Assembly: GCF_000719335.1 (NCBI RefSeq)
Contig: NZ_JOGB01000072.1
Span: forward strand, 1 to 39,753
Source: Streptomyces sp. NRRL S-87
Lineage (GTDB): Bacteria; Actinomycetota; Actinomycetes; Streptomycetales; Streptomycetaceae
Direction of reading: 5' to 3'
Length of the DNA stretch: 39,753 bases
Part shown: positions 15,625-24,681 of the stretch, piece by piece
Layout of the letters: every line of letters starts with the position of its first letter
Position numbering within the stretch: position 1 is the first letter of the stretch
The notes under the pieces: model-generated
What the model was told of the DNA's origin: nothing
Database searches by the model: none
Seen by the model: only the letters and a program-made list of their open reading frames with translations
Made by a program: the position numbers and the translations under genes

Positions 15625-15675
15625 TAGCACGGCACCACATCTCAGCACCACCTACCGCGCACGGAGGAACTGATC

Positions 15676-15867
15676 ATGTGTAGCCACACCGCTTTACTGC
15701 CCCCGGTCTGGCGTAGGGGCCACCGCCTCGACCCGGCCCTGTGTCCCGGCGGGTGCCCGGTCTGCGGCGCCACCGTAGGCGCCCCTCCTGGCCAGCCCGT
15801 CGCCGCCCACCAGCGCGCTGGCACCGGCACCGAGATGTGTCCCGGCACCGGCGCCCCCGCGGTCTAA
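15676..15867 (+). CDS. Small cysteine-containing protein, 63 residues
   Basis: The short product has C2, then CPGGCPVCGATV (residues 23-34) and a final C in EMCPGTG near 55, with several histidines. The C-x3-C-x2-C pattern and H residues suggest a zinc-ribbon-like knuckle, which is an inference. No family is recognised. ATG at 15676 follows GGAGG 7 bases upstream, a strong ribosome site that supports the gene. It is the last gene of the island and is followed by a 10-bp stem hairpin. Confidence 0.6.
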   Translation: MCSHTALLPPVWRRGHRLDPALCPGGCPVCGATVGAPPGQPVAAHQRAGTGTEMCPGTGAPAV

Positions 15868-15878
15868 CCGCACGGTCC

Positions 15879-15913
15879 CGGCGCCCCGTCGGCTCACGTC
15901 GGCCGGGGCGCCG
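15879..15913 (+). terminator. Hairpin closing the accessory island
   Basis: CGGCGCCCCG (15879-15888) and CGGGGCGCCG (15904-15913) form a perfect 10-bp stem with a 15-base loop, 12 bases after the preceding stop. Between here and 16058 no gene is supported. Confidence 0.65.
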
Positions 15914-16058
15914 TTGGCCCGCGCTACTCCTCCCGGACGAGGTGCGCGAGAGGCACGCCGACCTCGCGCGCAAGTGCCTCAGGGCCGCGTCGTGAGCGGG
16001 TGAAAGGGCCAACCGCGGGCCAATGGGGGCCTACCTCGGCCCACCCCCGGGCGTCCGC

Positions 16059-17876
16059 TCACTCGTACAGCGCGTCCAGCGTCTCGGCGTACGCGGCCCG
16101 CACGACTCGGCGGCGCAGCTTCAGGGACGGGGTCAATTCGCCCGTCTCTGGGCCCCACTCCTCGGTGAGGAGGCGGTAGCGCTTGATCTGCTCGGTGCGG
16201 TTGAGGCGGGCGTTGGCGGCCGCGACCGCCCGCTCGACCTCGTCGCGCACCGCCGGGTGGGCGGCGAGCGCGGCCGGGTCCGGGGCGTGGACGCCGCGGG
16301 CGGCGGCCCAGGCGGGGGCCAGTTCGGGGTCCAGGACGAGCAGCGCGACGAGGTACGAGCGGCCGTCGCCGTGCGCGAACGCCTGGCCGATGAGCGGGTG
16401 TTCCTTGAGGGTGTTCTCGACGAGGGCGGGCGAGACGTTCTTGCCGTTGGAGGTGATGATGAGTTCCTTCTTGCGGTCGGTGAGCCACAGGAACCCGTCG
16501 TCGTCGATGCGGCCGACGTCCCCGGTCGGGAACCAGCCGTCCGCGTCGGTCGCGCCCTCCAGGCTGCCGTCGGGCCGCAGGTAGCCGGCGAAGACGGTGG
16601 CGCCCCGGGTCAGGATCTCGCCGTCGTCGGCGACCCGCAGTTCCAGGCCCTCGATGGGTTTGCCCACCGAGCCGAGCCGGAAGTCGTCCGGGCTGTTGAC
16701 GGTGCACACGCCGGAGGTCTCGGTGAGCCCCCACGCGTCCATGATCGTGATGCCGAACCCCGACCAGAAGCGGACGACGTCCAGCGGCATGGGCGCGGTT
16801 GCGCTCGCTGTCCACTCCAGCCGGTCCAGTCCGGCCAGCGTGAGCAGCGGGACCAGGACGCGCTCGCGGGCCTCGGCGTACGAGGCGGCCAGCTCCGGCG
16901 GCACCTCCTCGCCCCGCTCGCGGTGCCCGGCGTGCGCCCGGCCGAGCGCGGTGGCGGCCTCCACCGCCTCCTGCTGCGCCGTCGGCAACTGGGTCAGCGC
17001 GGCGCGCAACCCGGCGGCGAGCTTCTCCCAGACCCTCGGGACGCCGAAGAACTGGACGGGCCGCAGCTCGCGCACCGCCCCGGCCACGGCGGTGGGGTCG
17101 GCGACGAGCCGGACGTGCGCGGCCCGCAGCAGCGGCAGGTAGATGCCCAGGATCCGTTCGGCGATGTGCGCGAAGGGCAGGTAGCAGACGTGTTCGGCGT
17201 GCTCGGGCAGGTCGGTGCGGCGGTCCAGGCGCACGGACTGCAGCAGGATGTTGCGGTGGGTCAGCCGGACGCCCTTGGGGTCGCCGGTGGTGCCGGAGGT
17301 GTAGACGACGGTGAGCGGGTCCTCGGGCCGTACCTCCTGCCAGCCCTTCTCGAACGCGTCGGCCCCCTGGTACGAGCGGACGCCTGCCGCGTGCACGGCC
17401 CCGTACGTGCGGTGCGGGCCGGCCTCGGCGGCCTCGGCCACCACCAGCCGTGCCAGCGGGGTGTCCGGGTCGTCCAGCAGCGGTTCCCACCGGGACAGTT
17501 CGCGGGCGCCCTCGACGACGGCGAGGCGGGCGCGGCTGTGGCGGGCGATGTGGGCGATCTGCTCGGGCGCGGAGGTGCCGTAGACGGTGACGGGGACGGC
17601 GCCGAGGTGGACCAGGGCGAGGTCGGTGAGCCAGTGCTCGGGGCGGTTGCCCATCATCATCAGGACGTGCTCGCCGCGCCGGACGCCGAGGGCGGCGTAG
17701 CCAGAGGCCAGGACCGCGACCTCACGGCGTACGTCGGCCCAGGTCAGGGTGGTCCAGCCGGGGCCCTCGCGCCAGGACAGGGCGGGGAGGGCGCCGTGGG
17801 CCTCGGCGTTGCGGTGCAGGAGGGCGGGGAGGGTCAGGGCGTCGGGTCGTCCGGGCAGTACCAGGTTCGTCGTCAT
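16059..17876 (-). CDS. Long-chain fatty acid-CoA ligase-like AMP-forming enzyme
   Basis: The 605-residue protein belongs to the ANL adenylating superfamily and resembles FadD15-type long-chain acyl-CoA ligases. It has the P-loop VVYTSGTTGDPKGV, the LPFAHIAERI segment, the A5-like DAWGLTETSGV and the A7/A8 region WFPTGDVGRIDDDGFLWLTDRKKELII. The C-terminal catalytic-lysine region LTPSLKLRRRVV is present. The expected reaction is ATP- and CoA-dependent activation of a long-chain carboxylate in the cytoplasm. ATG at 17876 follows AGGAG by 8 bases; a GTG at 17900 is less likely. It is divergent from a MerR regulator and lies beside the beta-oxidation run, which it may feed. Confidence 0.93.
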   Translation of the reverse strand: MTTNLVLPGRPDALTLPALLHRNAEAHGALPALSWREGPGWTTLTWADVRREVAVLASGYAALGVRRGEHVLMMMGNRPEHWLTDLALVHLGAVPVTVYGTSAPEQIAHIARHSRARLAVVEGARELSRWEPLLDDPDTPLARLVVAEAAEAGPHRTYGAVHAAGVRSYQGADAFEKGWQEVRPEDPLTVVYTSGTTGDPKGVRLTHRNILLQSVRLDRRTDLPEHAEHVCYLPFAHIAERILGIYLPLLRAAHVRLVADPTAVAGAVRELRPVQFFGVPRVWEKLAAGLRAALTQLPTAQQEAVEAATALGRAHAGHRERGEEVPPELAASYAEARERVLVPLLTLAGLDRLEWTASATAPMPLDVVRFWSGFGITIMDAWGLTETSGVCTVNSPDDFRLGSVGKPIEGLELRVADDGEILTRGATVFAGYLRPDGSLEGATDADGWFPTGDVGRIDDDGFLWLTDRKKELIITSNGKNVSPALVENTLKEHPLIGQAFAHGDGRSYLVALLVLDPELAPAWAAARGVHAPDPAALAAHPAVRDEVERAVAAANARLNRTEQIKRYRLLTEEWGPETGELTPSLKLRRRVVRAAYAETLDALYE

Positions 17877-17912
17877 GGCAGCAGCTCCTGGGCGTTTCAC
17901 ATCGTTGGTGCG

Positions 17913-17925
17913 ACAGCAATACTGT
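17913..17925. promoter_or_regulatory. Possible MerR operator between ligase and regulator genes
   Basis: ACAG-CAATA-CTGT is a small inverted repeat in the middle of the 86-bp divergent gap, extended imperfectly to CGACAG and CTGTTG. MerR proteins bind such dyads between promoter elements. The arms are short, so this is tentative. Confidence 0.3.
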
Positions 17926-17962
17926 TGAACCCAAGCCGTGGATCAGAGAGCGAGGCGGAACG

Positions 17963-18715
17963 ATGAACACCCCGGCAGCAGCCGAGCCCGCGCTCACCGT
18001 CGACGAACTGGCGGCCAAGGCGGGGGTGACCGTCCGCACCGTACGTTTCTACAGCACGCGCGGGCTTTTGCCCCCTCCCGTGATCGGACCGCGCAGGGTC
18101 GGGCACTACGGGCCCGAGCACCTGTCCCGGCTGGCGCTGATCGAGGAGCTCCAGCACCAGGGCATGACCCTGTCGGCGATCGAGCGGTACCTGGACGCGC
18201 TGCCGGACGACCTGAGCCCGCACGACCTGGCGATCCACCGGGCGCTGGTGTCGAGTTGGGCGCCCGACGCGGCGGAGGAGTTGGACCCGGCGGAGCTGGA
18301 GAAGCGGGCCGGTCGCGCGCTGTCCGACACGGACGTACGACGGCTGGCGGCGATGAACGTCCTGGCCCCGGCGGGCGACGGCTACCGGGTGGACCTGGGG
18401 CTGCTGCGGCTGGGGGTGGCGCTGTTGGACGTGCCGATCACGCACGAGACGATCCTGGCGGCCCGGCAGGTGCTGCTGGAGCACGCCCGGTCGGCGGCGC
18501 ACGAACTGACCCGGCTGTTCCGGGACGAGGTGTGGAGCCCCTTCACGGCGGGCGAGGACGACCCGGAGCAGGTGGAGGCGATGAAGTCGCTGTCCGCCCA
18601 CATGCAGCCGATGGTCGTGCAGGCCCTGGTGACCGCCTTCCAGCGGTCGCTGCGCGAGGAGCTGCGGGCGGCCTTCACGCCGGCGCCGGACGGTCCGGGC
18701 CCGGCGGGGGCCTGA
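17963..18715 (+). CDS. MerR-family transcriptional regulator
   Basis: The 250-residue regulator has the MerR winged helix at about 11-78: LTVDELAAKAGVTVRTVRFY, then RRVGHYGPEHLSRLALIEEL and GMTLSAIERYL. The C-terminal 170 residues are helical and unlike metal-sensing MerR proteins; there is no cysteine cluster, so an organic ligand such as an acyl-CoA is more plausible. ATG at 17963 follows GGCGGAA. The gene is divergent from the long-chain acyl-CoA ligase gene, which is its most likely target. It converges on fadB across a very strong hairpin. Confidence 0.92.
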   Translation: MNTPAAAEPALTVDELAAKAGVTVRTVRFYSTRGLLPPPVIGPRRVGHYGPEHLSRLALIEELQHQGMTLSAIERYLDALPDDLSPHDLAIHRALVSSWAPDAAEELDPAELEKRAGRALSDTDVRRLAAMNVLAPAGDGYRVDLGLLRLGVALLDVPITHETILAARQVLLEHARSAAHELTRLFRDEVWSPFTAGEDDPEQVEAMKSLSAHMQPMVVQALVTAFQRSLREELRAAFTPAPDGPGPAGA

Positions 18716-18777
18716 GTCCCGGTCCTTCTACGTCACGATCGGCTGAGCCGCGCCGGGGGCTCACGCCGGTCCCCGCC

Positions 18778-18827
18778 GGACACCACCGCGCCGCCGGCCC
18801 TGACGGGTCGGCGGCGCGGTGGTGTCC
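18778..18827. terminator. Perfect 19-bp stem bidirectional terminator
   Basis: Bases 18778-18796 (starting GGACACCACC) pair perfectly with 18809-18827 across a 12-base loop. It lies between convergent merR-type and fadB-type genes, 15 bases after which the fadB stop occurs, and should stop transcription from both sides. Confidence 0.85.
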
Positions 18828-18841
18828 GAGGACCCTGGCCG

Positions 18842-21010
18842 TCAGTCGGTGAAGGTCTCGCCGGACTCGGCCTTGGCGATCAGGAGGGCCGGCGGGTTGA
18901 AGCGCTCGCCGTAGGCCGCGGCCAGTTCGCGGGCGCGGGCGGTGAAGCCGGCGACGCCGCCCTCGTAGCCGTTGATGTACTGGATCACGCCGCCGGTCCA
19001 GGCCGGGAAGCCGATGCCCATGATGGAGCCGATGTTGGCGTCGGCCACGGACGTCAGGACGCCCTCCTCGAAGCAGCGGACGGTGTCCAGGGCCTCGGCG
19101 AAGAGCATGCGCTCCTTCATGTCCTCGAACGGGATCTCGTAGCCCGGCTTGGCGAAGTGCTCGCGCAGGCCCGGCCACAGCCGGTCGCGCTTGCCGTCGA
19201 CGTACTCGTAGAAGCCGGCGCCGCCGCTGCGGCCGGGGCGGTCGAAGTCGTCGACCATGCGGTCGATGACCCGGTCGGCGGGGTGCTCGGTCCACGTGCC
19301 GCCGGCGGCCTCGACGGCCTTGCGGGACTCGTTGCGGATCTTGCGCGGCAGGGTCAGGGTCAGCTCGTCCATCAGGGACAGGACCTTGGCCGGGTAGCCG
19401 GCCTGGCCCGCGGCCTGCTCGATGGAGGCGGGCTCGATGCCCTCGCCGAGCATGGCGACGCCCTCGTTGATGAACTGGCCGATCACGCGGGAGGTGAAGA
19501 AGCCGCGGGAGTCGTTCACCACGATCGGGGTCTTGTTGATCTGGCGGACCAGGTCGAAGGCGCGGGCCAGCGCCTCGTCGCCGGTGCGCTCCCCCTTGAT
19601 GATCTCGACGAGCGGCATCTTGTCGACCGGCGAGAAGAAGTGCAGGCCGATGAAGTCGGCCTGCCGGGAGACGCCCTCGGCGAGCGTGGTGATCGGCAGC
19701 GTGGAGGTGTTGGAGCACAGCAGCGCGTCGGGGGCGACGACGTCCTGGATCTCCTGGAACACCTTGTGCTTGAGCGCGGTGTCCTCGAAGACGGCCTCGA
19801 TCACCGCGTCGCAGCCGGCCAGGTCGGCCGCGTCACCGGTCGGGGTGATGCGGGCCAGCAGCTCCGCGCGCTTGGCCTCGGTGGTGCGGCCGCGGGAGAG
19901 CGCCTTGTCCAGGAGCTTCTCGGAGTACGCCTTGCCCTTGGCGGCGGCCTCGGCGCTGACGTCCTTCAGGACCACCTCGATGCCGGCCTTCGCGCACGAG
20001 TACGCGATGCCGGCGCCCATCATGCCCGCGCCGAGGACGGCGACCTTGGCCACCTTGCGGGGCTCGACGCCCTTGGGGCGGGACTGGCCGGAGTTGACGG
20101 CCTGGAGGTCGAAGAAGAACGCCTGGATCATGTTCTTCGCGGTCTGGCCGGTGACCAGCTCGGTGAAGTACCGGGCCTCGATGGTCAGGGCGGTCTCGAA
20201 GTCGACCTGGGTGCCCTCGACGGCGCAGGCGAGGATGTTGCGCGGGGCCGGGTACGGGGCGCCGTTCAGCTGCTTCTTGAGGTTGGCCGGGAAGGCCGGC
20301 AGGTTGGCGGCGAACTTCGGGTTGGCCGGGGTACCGCCCGGGATCCGGTAGCCGGGGACGTCCCAGGGCTGCTTGGACTCGGGGTGGGCGTCGATGAAGG
20401 CGCGGGCCTTGGCGAGCATCTCCTCCGGCGTCGCGGCCAGTTCGTGGACCAGGCCGTTGTCCAGCGCCCGCTGCGGGGTGTACTGGGTGCCCTGGAGCAG
20501 CACCTTGAGCAGTGCGTCGGCGATGCCCATGAGGCGTACGGTGCGGGTGACGCCGCCGCCGGCCGGCAGCAGGCCGAGGGTCACCTCGGGCAGGCCGATC
20601 TTCGAGCCGGGGGCGTCGAGGGCGACGCGGTGGTGACAGGCCAGCGCGATCTCGTAACCGCCGCCCAGGGCGGCGCCGTTGATGGCGGCGACCACCGGGA
20701 CGCCGAGGGTCTCGATGCGGCGCAGCGAGCGCTTGATCGCGGTGCCGGTGTCGAAGGCCAGCTGGGCGTGCTCCGGCCCGAGGCGGATCATGTACTTGAG
20801 GTCGCCGCCGGCGAAGAAGGTCTTCTTCGCGGAGGTGAAGACGATGCCGCGGATGGAGTCCTTCTCGGCCTCGGCGCGGTCGGCGATGGCCGCGATGGAG
20901 TCCTTGAAGGCCTGGTTCATGGTGTTGGCGGACTGGTCGGGGTCGTCCATGACGAGGGTGACGACGCCGGTCTCGTCCTGTTCCCAGCGGATCGTGGTGG
21001 ACTCGCTCAT
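18842..21010 (-). CDS. fadB: Trifunctional-type enoyl-CoA hydratase / 3-hydroxyacyl-CoA dehydrogenase
   Basis: The 722-residue protein fuses an N-terminal crotonase domain and a C-terminal 3-hydroxyacyl-CoA dehydrogenase. The crotonase part has GAALGGGYEIALACHHRV near 120-137 and GLPEVTLGLLPAGGGVTR near 147-164. The NAD-binding motif GAGMMGAGIAYSCAKAG lies near 330-346, followed by SNTSTLPIT and the GLHFFSPVDKMPLVEII segment. It catalyses the second and third steps of beta-oxidation in the cytoplasm and normally pairs with the thiolase encoded just upstream on the same strand (51-base gap). ATG at 21010 (MSESTTIRW) has a GGAAG-like site upstream. From memory it corresponds to the SCO6732 type. 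Confidence 0.94.
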   Translation of the reverse strand: MSESTTIRWEQDETGVVTLVMDDPDQSANTMNQAFKDSIAAIADRAEAEKDSIRGIVFTSAKKTFFAGGDLKYMIRLGPEHAQLAFDTGTAIKRSLRRIETLGVPVVAAINGAALGGGYEIALACHHRVALDAPGSKIGLPEVTLGLLPAGGGVTRTVRLMGIADALLKVLLQGTQYTPQRALDNGLVHELAATPEEMLAKARAFIDAHPESKQPWDVPGYRIPGGTPANPKFAANLPAFPANLKKQLNGAPYPAPRNILACAVEGTQVDFETALTIEARYFTELVTGQTAKNMIQAFFFDLQAVNSGQSRPKGVEPRKVAKVAVLGAGMMGAGIAYSCAKAGIEVVLKDVSAEAAAKGKAYSEKLLDKALSRGRTTEAKRAELLARITPTGDAADLAGCDAVIEAVFEDTALKHKVFQEIQDVVAPDALLCSNTSTLPITTLAEGVSRQADFIGLHFFSPVDKMPLVEIIKGERTGDEALARAFDLVRQINKTPIVVNDSRGFFTSRVIGQFINEGVAMLGEGIEPASIEQAAGQAGYPAKVLSLMDELTLTLPRKIRNESRKAVEAAGGTWTEHPADRVIDRMVDDFDRPGRSGGAGFYEYVDGKRDRLWPGLREHFAKPGYEIPFEDMKERMLFAEALDTVRCFEEGVLTSVADANIGSIMGIGFPAWTGGVIQYINGYEGGVAGFTARARELAAAYGERFNPPALLIAKAESGETFTD

Positions 21011-21061
21011 GTTCTCAACTTCCGTGTCGGTGGCGTGCCTTGGGTGGGATACAGGACGGGT

Positions 21062-22276
<1,215 letters not shown>

Positions 22277-22332
22277 TGGTCAAGCCTTTCGGGAGGTCGA
22301 GCGAGGGTGCGGAGGAAGTGAGAGGGGGCGGG

Positions 22333-22394
22333 GTGCTCCGGGGGCGGGAGGGCTCCGGGGGGCGGAAGGCTCCGGGGCCGGAAGGCTCCGGTGC
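22333..22394. repeat. Four short GGCTCCGGGG-type tandem repeats
   Basis: Four degenerate units of 16-18 bp, each with GCTCCGG and GGCGGAA or GGCCGGAA, fill the gap between the thiolase and the acyl-CoA dehydrogenase: about 22333-22350, 22351-22367, 22368-22383 and 22384-22394. They may be transcribed as an intercistronic spacer. Confidence 0.55.
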
Positions 22395-22406
22395 GGTCGC
22401 GGTCGG

Positions 22407-23549
22407 CTAGCCCAGCAGCGAGCGGCCGATGATCTCCTTCATGATCTCGGTCGTGCCGCCGTAGATGGTCTGGATGCGGCTGTCGGTGAAGGCGCGGGCC
22501 ACCCGGTACTCGGTCATGTACCCGTACCCGCCGTGCAGTTGGAGGCACCGGTCGGCCACCCGCTTCTGCAGCTCGGTGGCCCACCACTTGGCCATCGAGG
22601 CGTGCACGGCGTCCAGTTGGCCGTCGGCGTGCTCGGTGATGCAGCGGTCGAGGAAGGCACGGGTGACGGCGCACTCGGTGGCCATCTCGGCTATCTCGAA
22701 GCGGATGTGCTGCAGCCGGGCCAGCGGCCGGCCGAAGGCCTCCCGCTCCTTGACGTACGTGGTGGTGATCTCCACCAGGTGCTCCGCGGCGGTGATCGCG
22801 GCCATCGCGATGGCCAGCCGCTCCTGCGGGAGGTTGGTCATCAGGTGGAGGAAGGCCCCGTTGAGCTCGCCGAGCAGGTTCTCCTTGGGGACGCGCACGT
22901 CGGTGAAGAACAGCTCGGCGGTGTCCTGGGACTTCTGGCCGATCTTTTCGAGGTTGCGGCCGCGCTCGAAGCCCGGCGCGTCCCGCTCGACCACCAGCAG
23001 CGACAGCCCGTGCGCCCCGCCCTCCGGGGTGGTCCTGGCGACGACGATCACGAGGTCGGCCAGGATGCCGTTGGAGATGAAGGTCTTCGAGCCGTTGAGC
23101 AGCCAGTGGTCGCCGCGGTCCTCGGCGGTGGTGCGGATGCCCTGGAGGTCGGAGCCGGCGCCGGGTTCGGTCATGGCGATGGCCGAGATCGTCTCGCCGG
23201 AGCAGAAGCCGGGCAGCCAGCGGCGCTTCTGCTCCTCGGTGGCCAGCGAGGTCAGGTACGGGCCGATGATGTCGTTGTGCAGGCCGATCGCCAGTCCGGG
23301 TGCACCCGCCCGGGTGAACTCCTCGGCCAGCACGGCCGCGTAGCGGAAGTCCGGGTTGCCGCCGCCCCCGTACTCCTCGGGCACGGCGAGGCCGAGCAGG
23401 CCCTGCCGGCCCGCGGCGCGCCAGGCGTCGCGGGAGACGATGCCGTCCCGCTCCCACTGGTCGTAGTGCGGCAGCACCTCCTTGGTGAGGAAGGTGCGCA
23501 CCGTCTCGCGGAACGCCTCGTGGTCCTCGGTGTAGATCTGTCGCTTCAT
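22407..23549 (-). CDS. Acyl-CoA dehydrogenase (LCAD/IVD-like active site)
   Basis: The 380-residue flavoprotein shows the acyl-CoA dehydrogenase signatures AMTEPGAGSDLQGIRT (125-140) and LQLHGGYGYMTEYRVARAF. At the position where medium-chain enzymes keep their catalytic glutamate after IY, it has IYGGTTEIMKE with glycine. As in long-chain and isovaleryl enzymes, the base is then expected on an earlier helix, here probably E256 in ITAAEHLVE. It introduces the alpha,beta double bond in acyl-CoA, using FAD and passing electrons to ETF. It lies 43 bases after the LLM gene stop on the same strand and likely belongs to that operon. Confidence 0.93.
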   Translation of the reverse strand: MKRQIYTEDHEAFRETVRTFLTKEVLPHYDQWERDGIVSRDAWRAAGRQGLLGLAVPEEYGGGGNPDFRYAAVLAEEFTRAGAPGLAIGLHNDIIGPYLTSLATEEQKRRWLPGFCSGETISAIAMTEPGAGSDLQGIRTTAEDRGDHWLLNGSKTFISNGILADLVIVVARTTPEGGAHGLSLLVVERDAPGFERGRNLEKIGQKSQDTAELFFTDVRVPKENLLGELNGAFLHLMTNLPQERLAIAMAAITAAEHLVEITTTYVKEREAFGRPLARLQHIRFEIAEMATECAVTRAFLDRCITEHADGQLDAVHASMAKWWATELQKRVADRCLQLHGGYGYMTEYRVARAFTDSRIQTIYGGTTEIMKEIIGRSLLG

Positions 23550-23592
23550 CCGCTCCCCCTCGGGGCGTTCGTACGGGCTGCCGGCGGCCGGG

Positions 23593-24621
23593 TCACCGGA
23601 GCCAGCCCTTGACGGTCTCGATCAGACGGGCGGGCTCGGGACCCACGGGGTTGACGTTGAGCATCGTCACGCCCGCTTCGCGGAAGGCCTCGATGCGCTC
23701 GCGCACGTAGCCGGCGGGCCCGCACAGGCTCATGAGCTCGCAGAGCTCGGCGGGTACGGCCGCGGCGGCGTCGCGCTTGCGGCCCGCGAGGTAGAGCTCC
23801 TGTATCTCGCGGGCCTCCTTGCCGTAGCCGTAGGCGACCGCGAGGTCGTTGTAGAAGTTCTTGCCGACGGCGCCCATCCCGCCCACGTACAGGGCGATCT
23901 GCGGGCGGGCCAGGTCCCGGGCGGCGGCCGCGTCCTCGCCGATGGCGAGCAGCCCGCCGGCCACGGTCTGCAGGGGCCCCAGCGCCGGGTCGCGCCGGGC
24001 GGTGCCCTCGTCGAGGGCCGCGCCCCACACCTGCCGGGCCTTCTCGGGCACGAAGAGGGTGGGCAGCCAGCCGTCGGCGATCTCGGCGGTCATGCGGACG
24101 TTCGCGGGGCCGAGGGAGGCGATGTAGACGGGGATGTCGCGGCGCACGGGACGGGTGAGGATCTTCAGCGGCTTGCCGTGCCGGCCGCCCTTCTCGGGCG
24201 GCAGGGGCATGTCGGTGATGCCGTGGTGGTCGATGGTCTCGCGTCGCCAGATGCGGCGGCACAGCTCGACGGTCTCGCGGGTGCGGCCGAGCGGCCGGTC
24301 GTACGGCTTCCCGTGCCAGCCCTCGACCACCTGCGGGCCGGACGCGCCGAGGCCGAGCAGCGCGCGGCCGCCGGAGAGGGCGTCGAGGCCGGCGGCGGTC
24401 TGGGCGATGAGGGCGGGGGTGCGCGAGTAGACGTTGACGATCGCCGAGCCGATCTTCATGCGCTCGGTGCGGGCGGCCAGGTAGCCCATGATCGTCGGGG
24501 AGTCGAAGCCCCAGGCCTCGGCGACCCAGACGGCGTCGAGCCCGGCCTTCTCCAGCGCGGCCGCCGCGTCGGCGGCCCGGCGCGGGTCGCCCGCGTAGTC
24601 CAGCAGCATGGACAGTTCCAT
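23593..24621 (-). CDS. LLM-class oxidoreductase, probably F420-dependent
   Basis: The 342-residue TIM-barrel protein matches the luciferase-like monooxygenase family of actinobacteria. Typical stretches are GLDAVWVAEAWGFDS near 27-41, ERMKIGSAIVNVYSRTPALIAQTAAGLDALSGGRALLGLGASGPQVVEGWHG near 53-104 (described by its ends), and the C-terminal GPAGYVRERIEAFREAGVTML. The fold binds F420 or FMN; the sequence suggests the F420 group but does not prove it. The substrate is unknown; in mycobacteria such enzymes often sit in lipid or steroid clusters. ATG at 24621. It lies between the CaiB-type and acyl-CoA dehydrogenase genes on the same strand. Confidence 0.88.
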   Translation of the reverse strand: MELSMLLDYAGDPRRAADAAAALEKAGLDAVWVAEAWGFDSPTIMGYLAARTERMKIGSAIVNVYSRTPALIAQTAAGLDALSGGRALLGLGASGPQVVEGWHGKPYDRPLGRTRETVELCRRIWRRETIDHHGITDMPLPPEKGGRHGKPLKILTRPVRRDIPVYIASLGPANVRMTAEIADGWLPTLFVPEKARQVWGAALDEGTARRDPALGPLQTVAGGLLAIGEDAAAARDLARPQIALYVGGMGAVGKNFYNDLAVAYGYGKEAREIQELYLAGRKRDAAAAVPAELCELMSLCGPAGYVRERIEAFREAGVTMLNVNPVGPEPARLIETVKGWLR

Positions 24622-24681
24622 GGGGTGGCCTTCTCCTCGTCCTCGTCCTCGGTCGTGGGTCCTGCGGTCCGGGGCGCCCCC

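Noticed and set aside
15741..15995. 84-codon frame ending LPDEVRERHADLARKCLRAAS
   Set aside because: Its first part is an out-of-frame reading of the 63-residue gene; only the last 20 residues look protein-like, and no start or ribosome site fits them.
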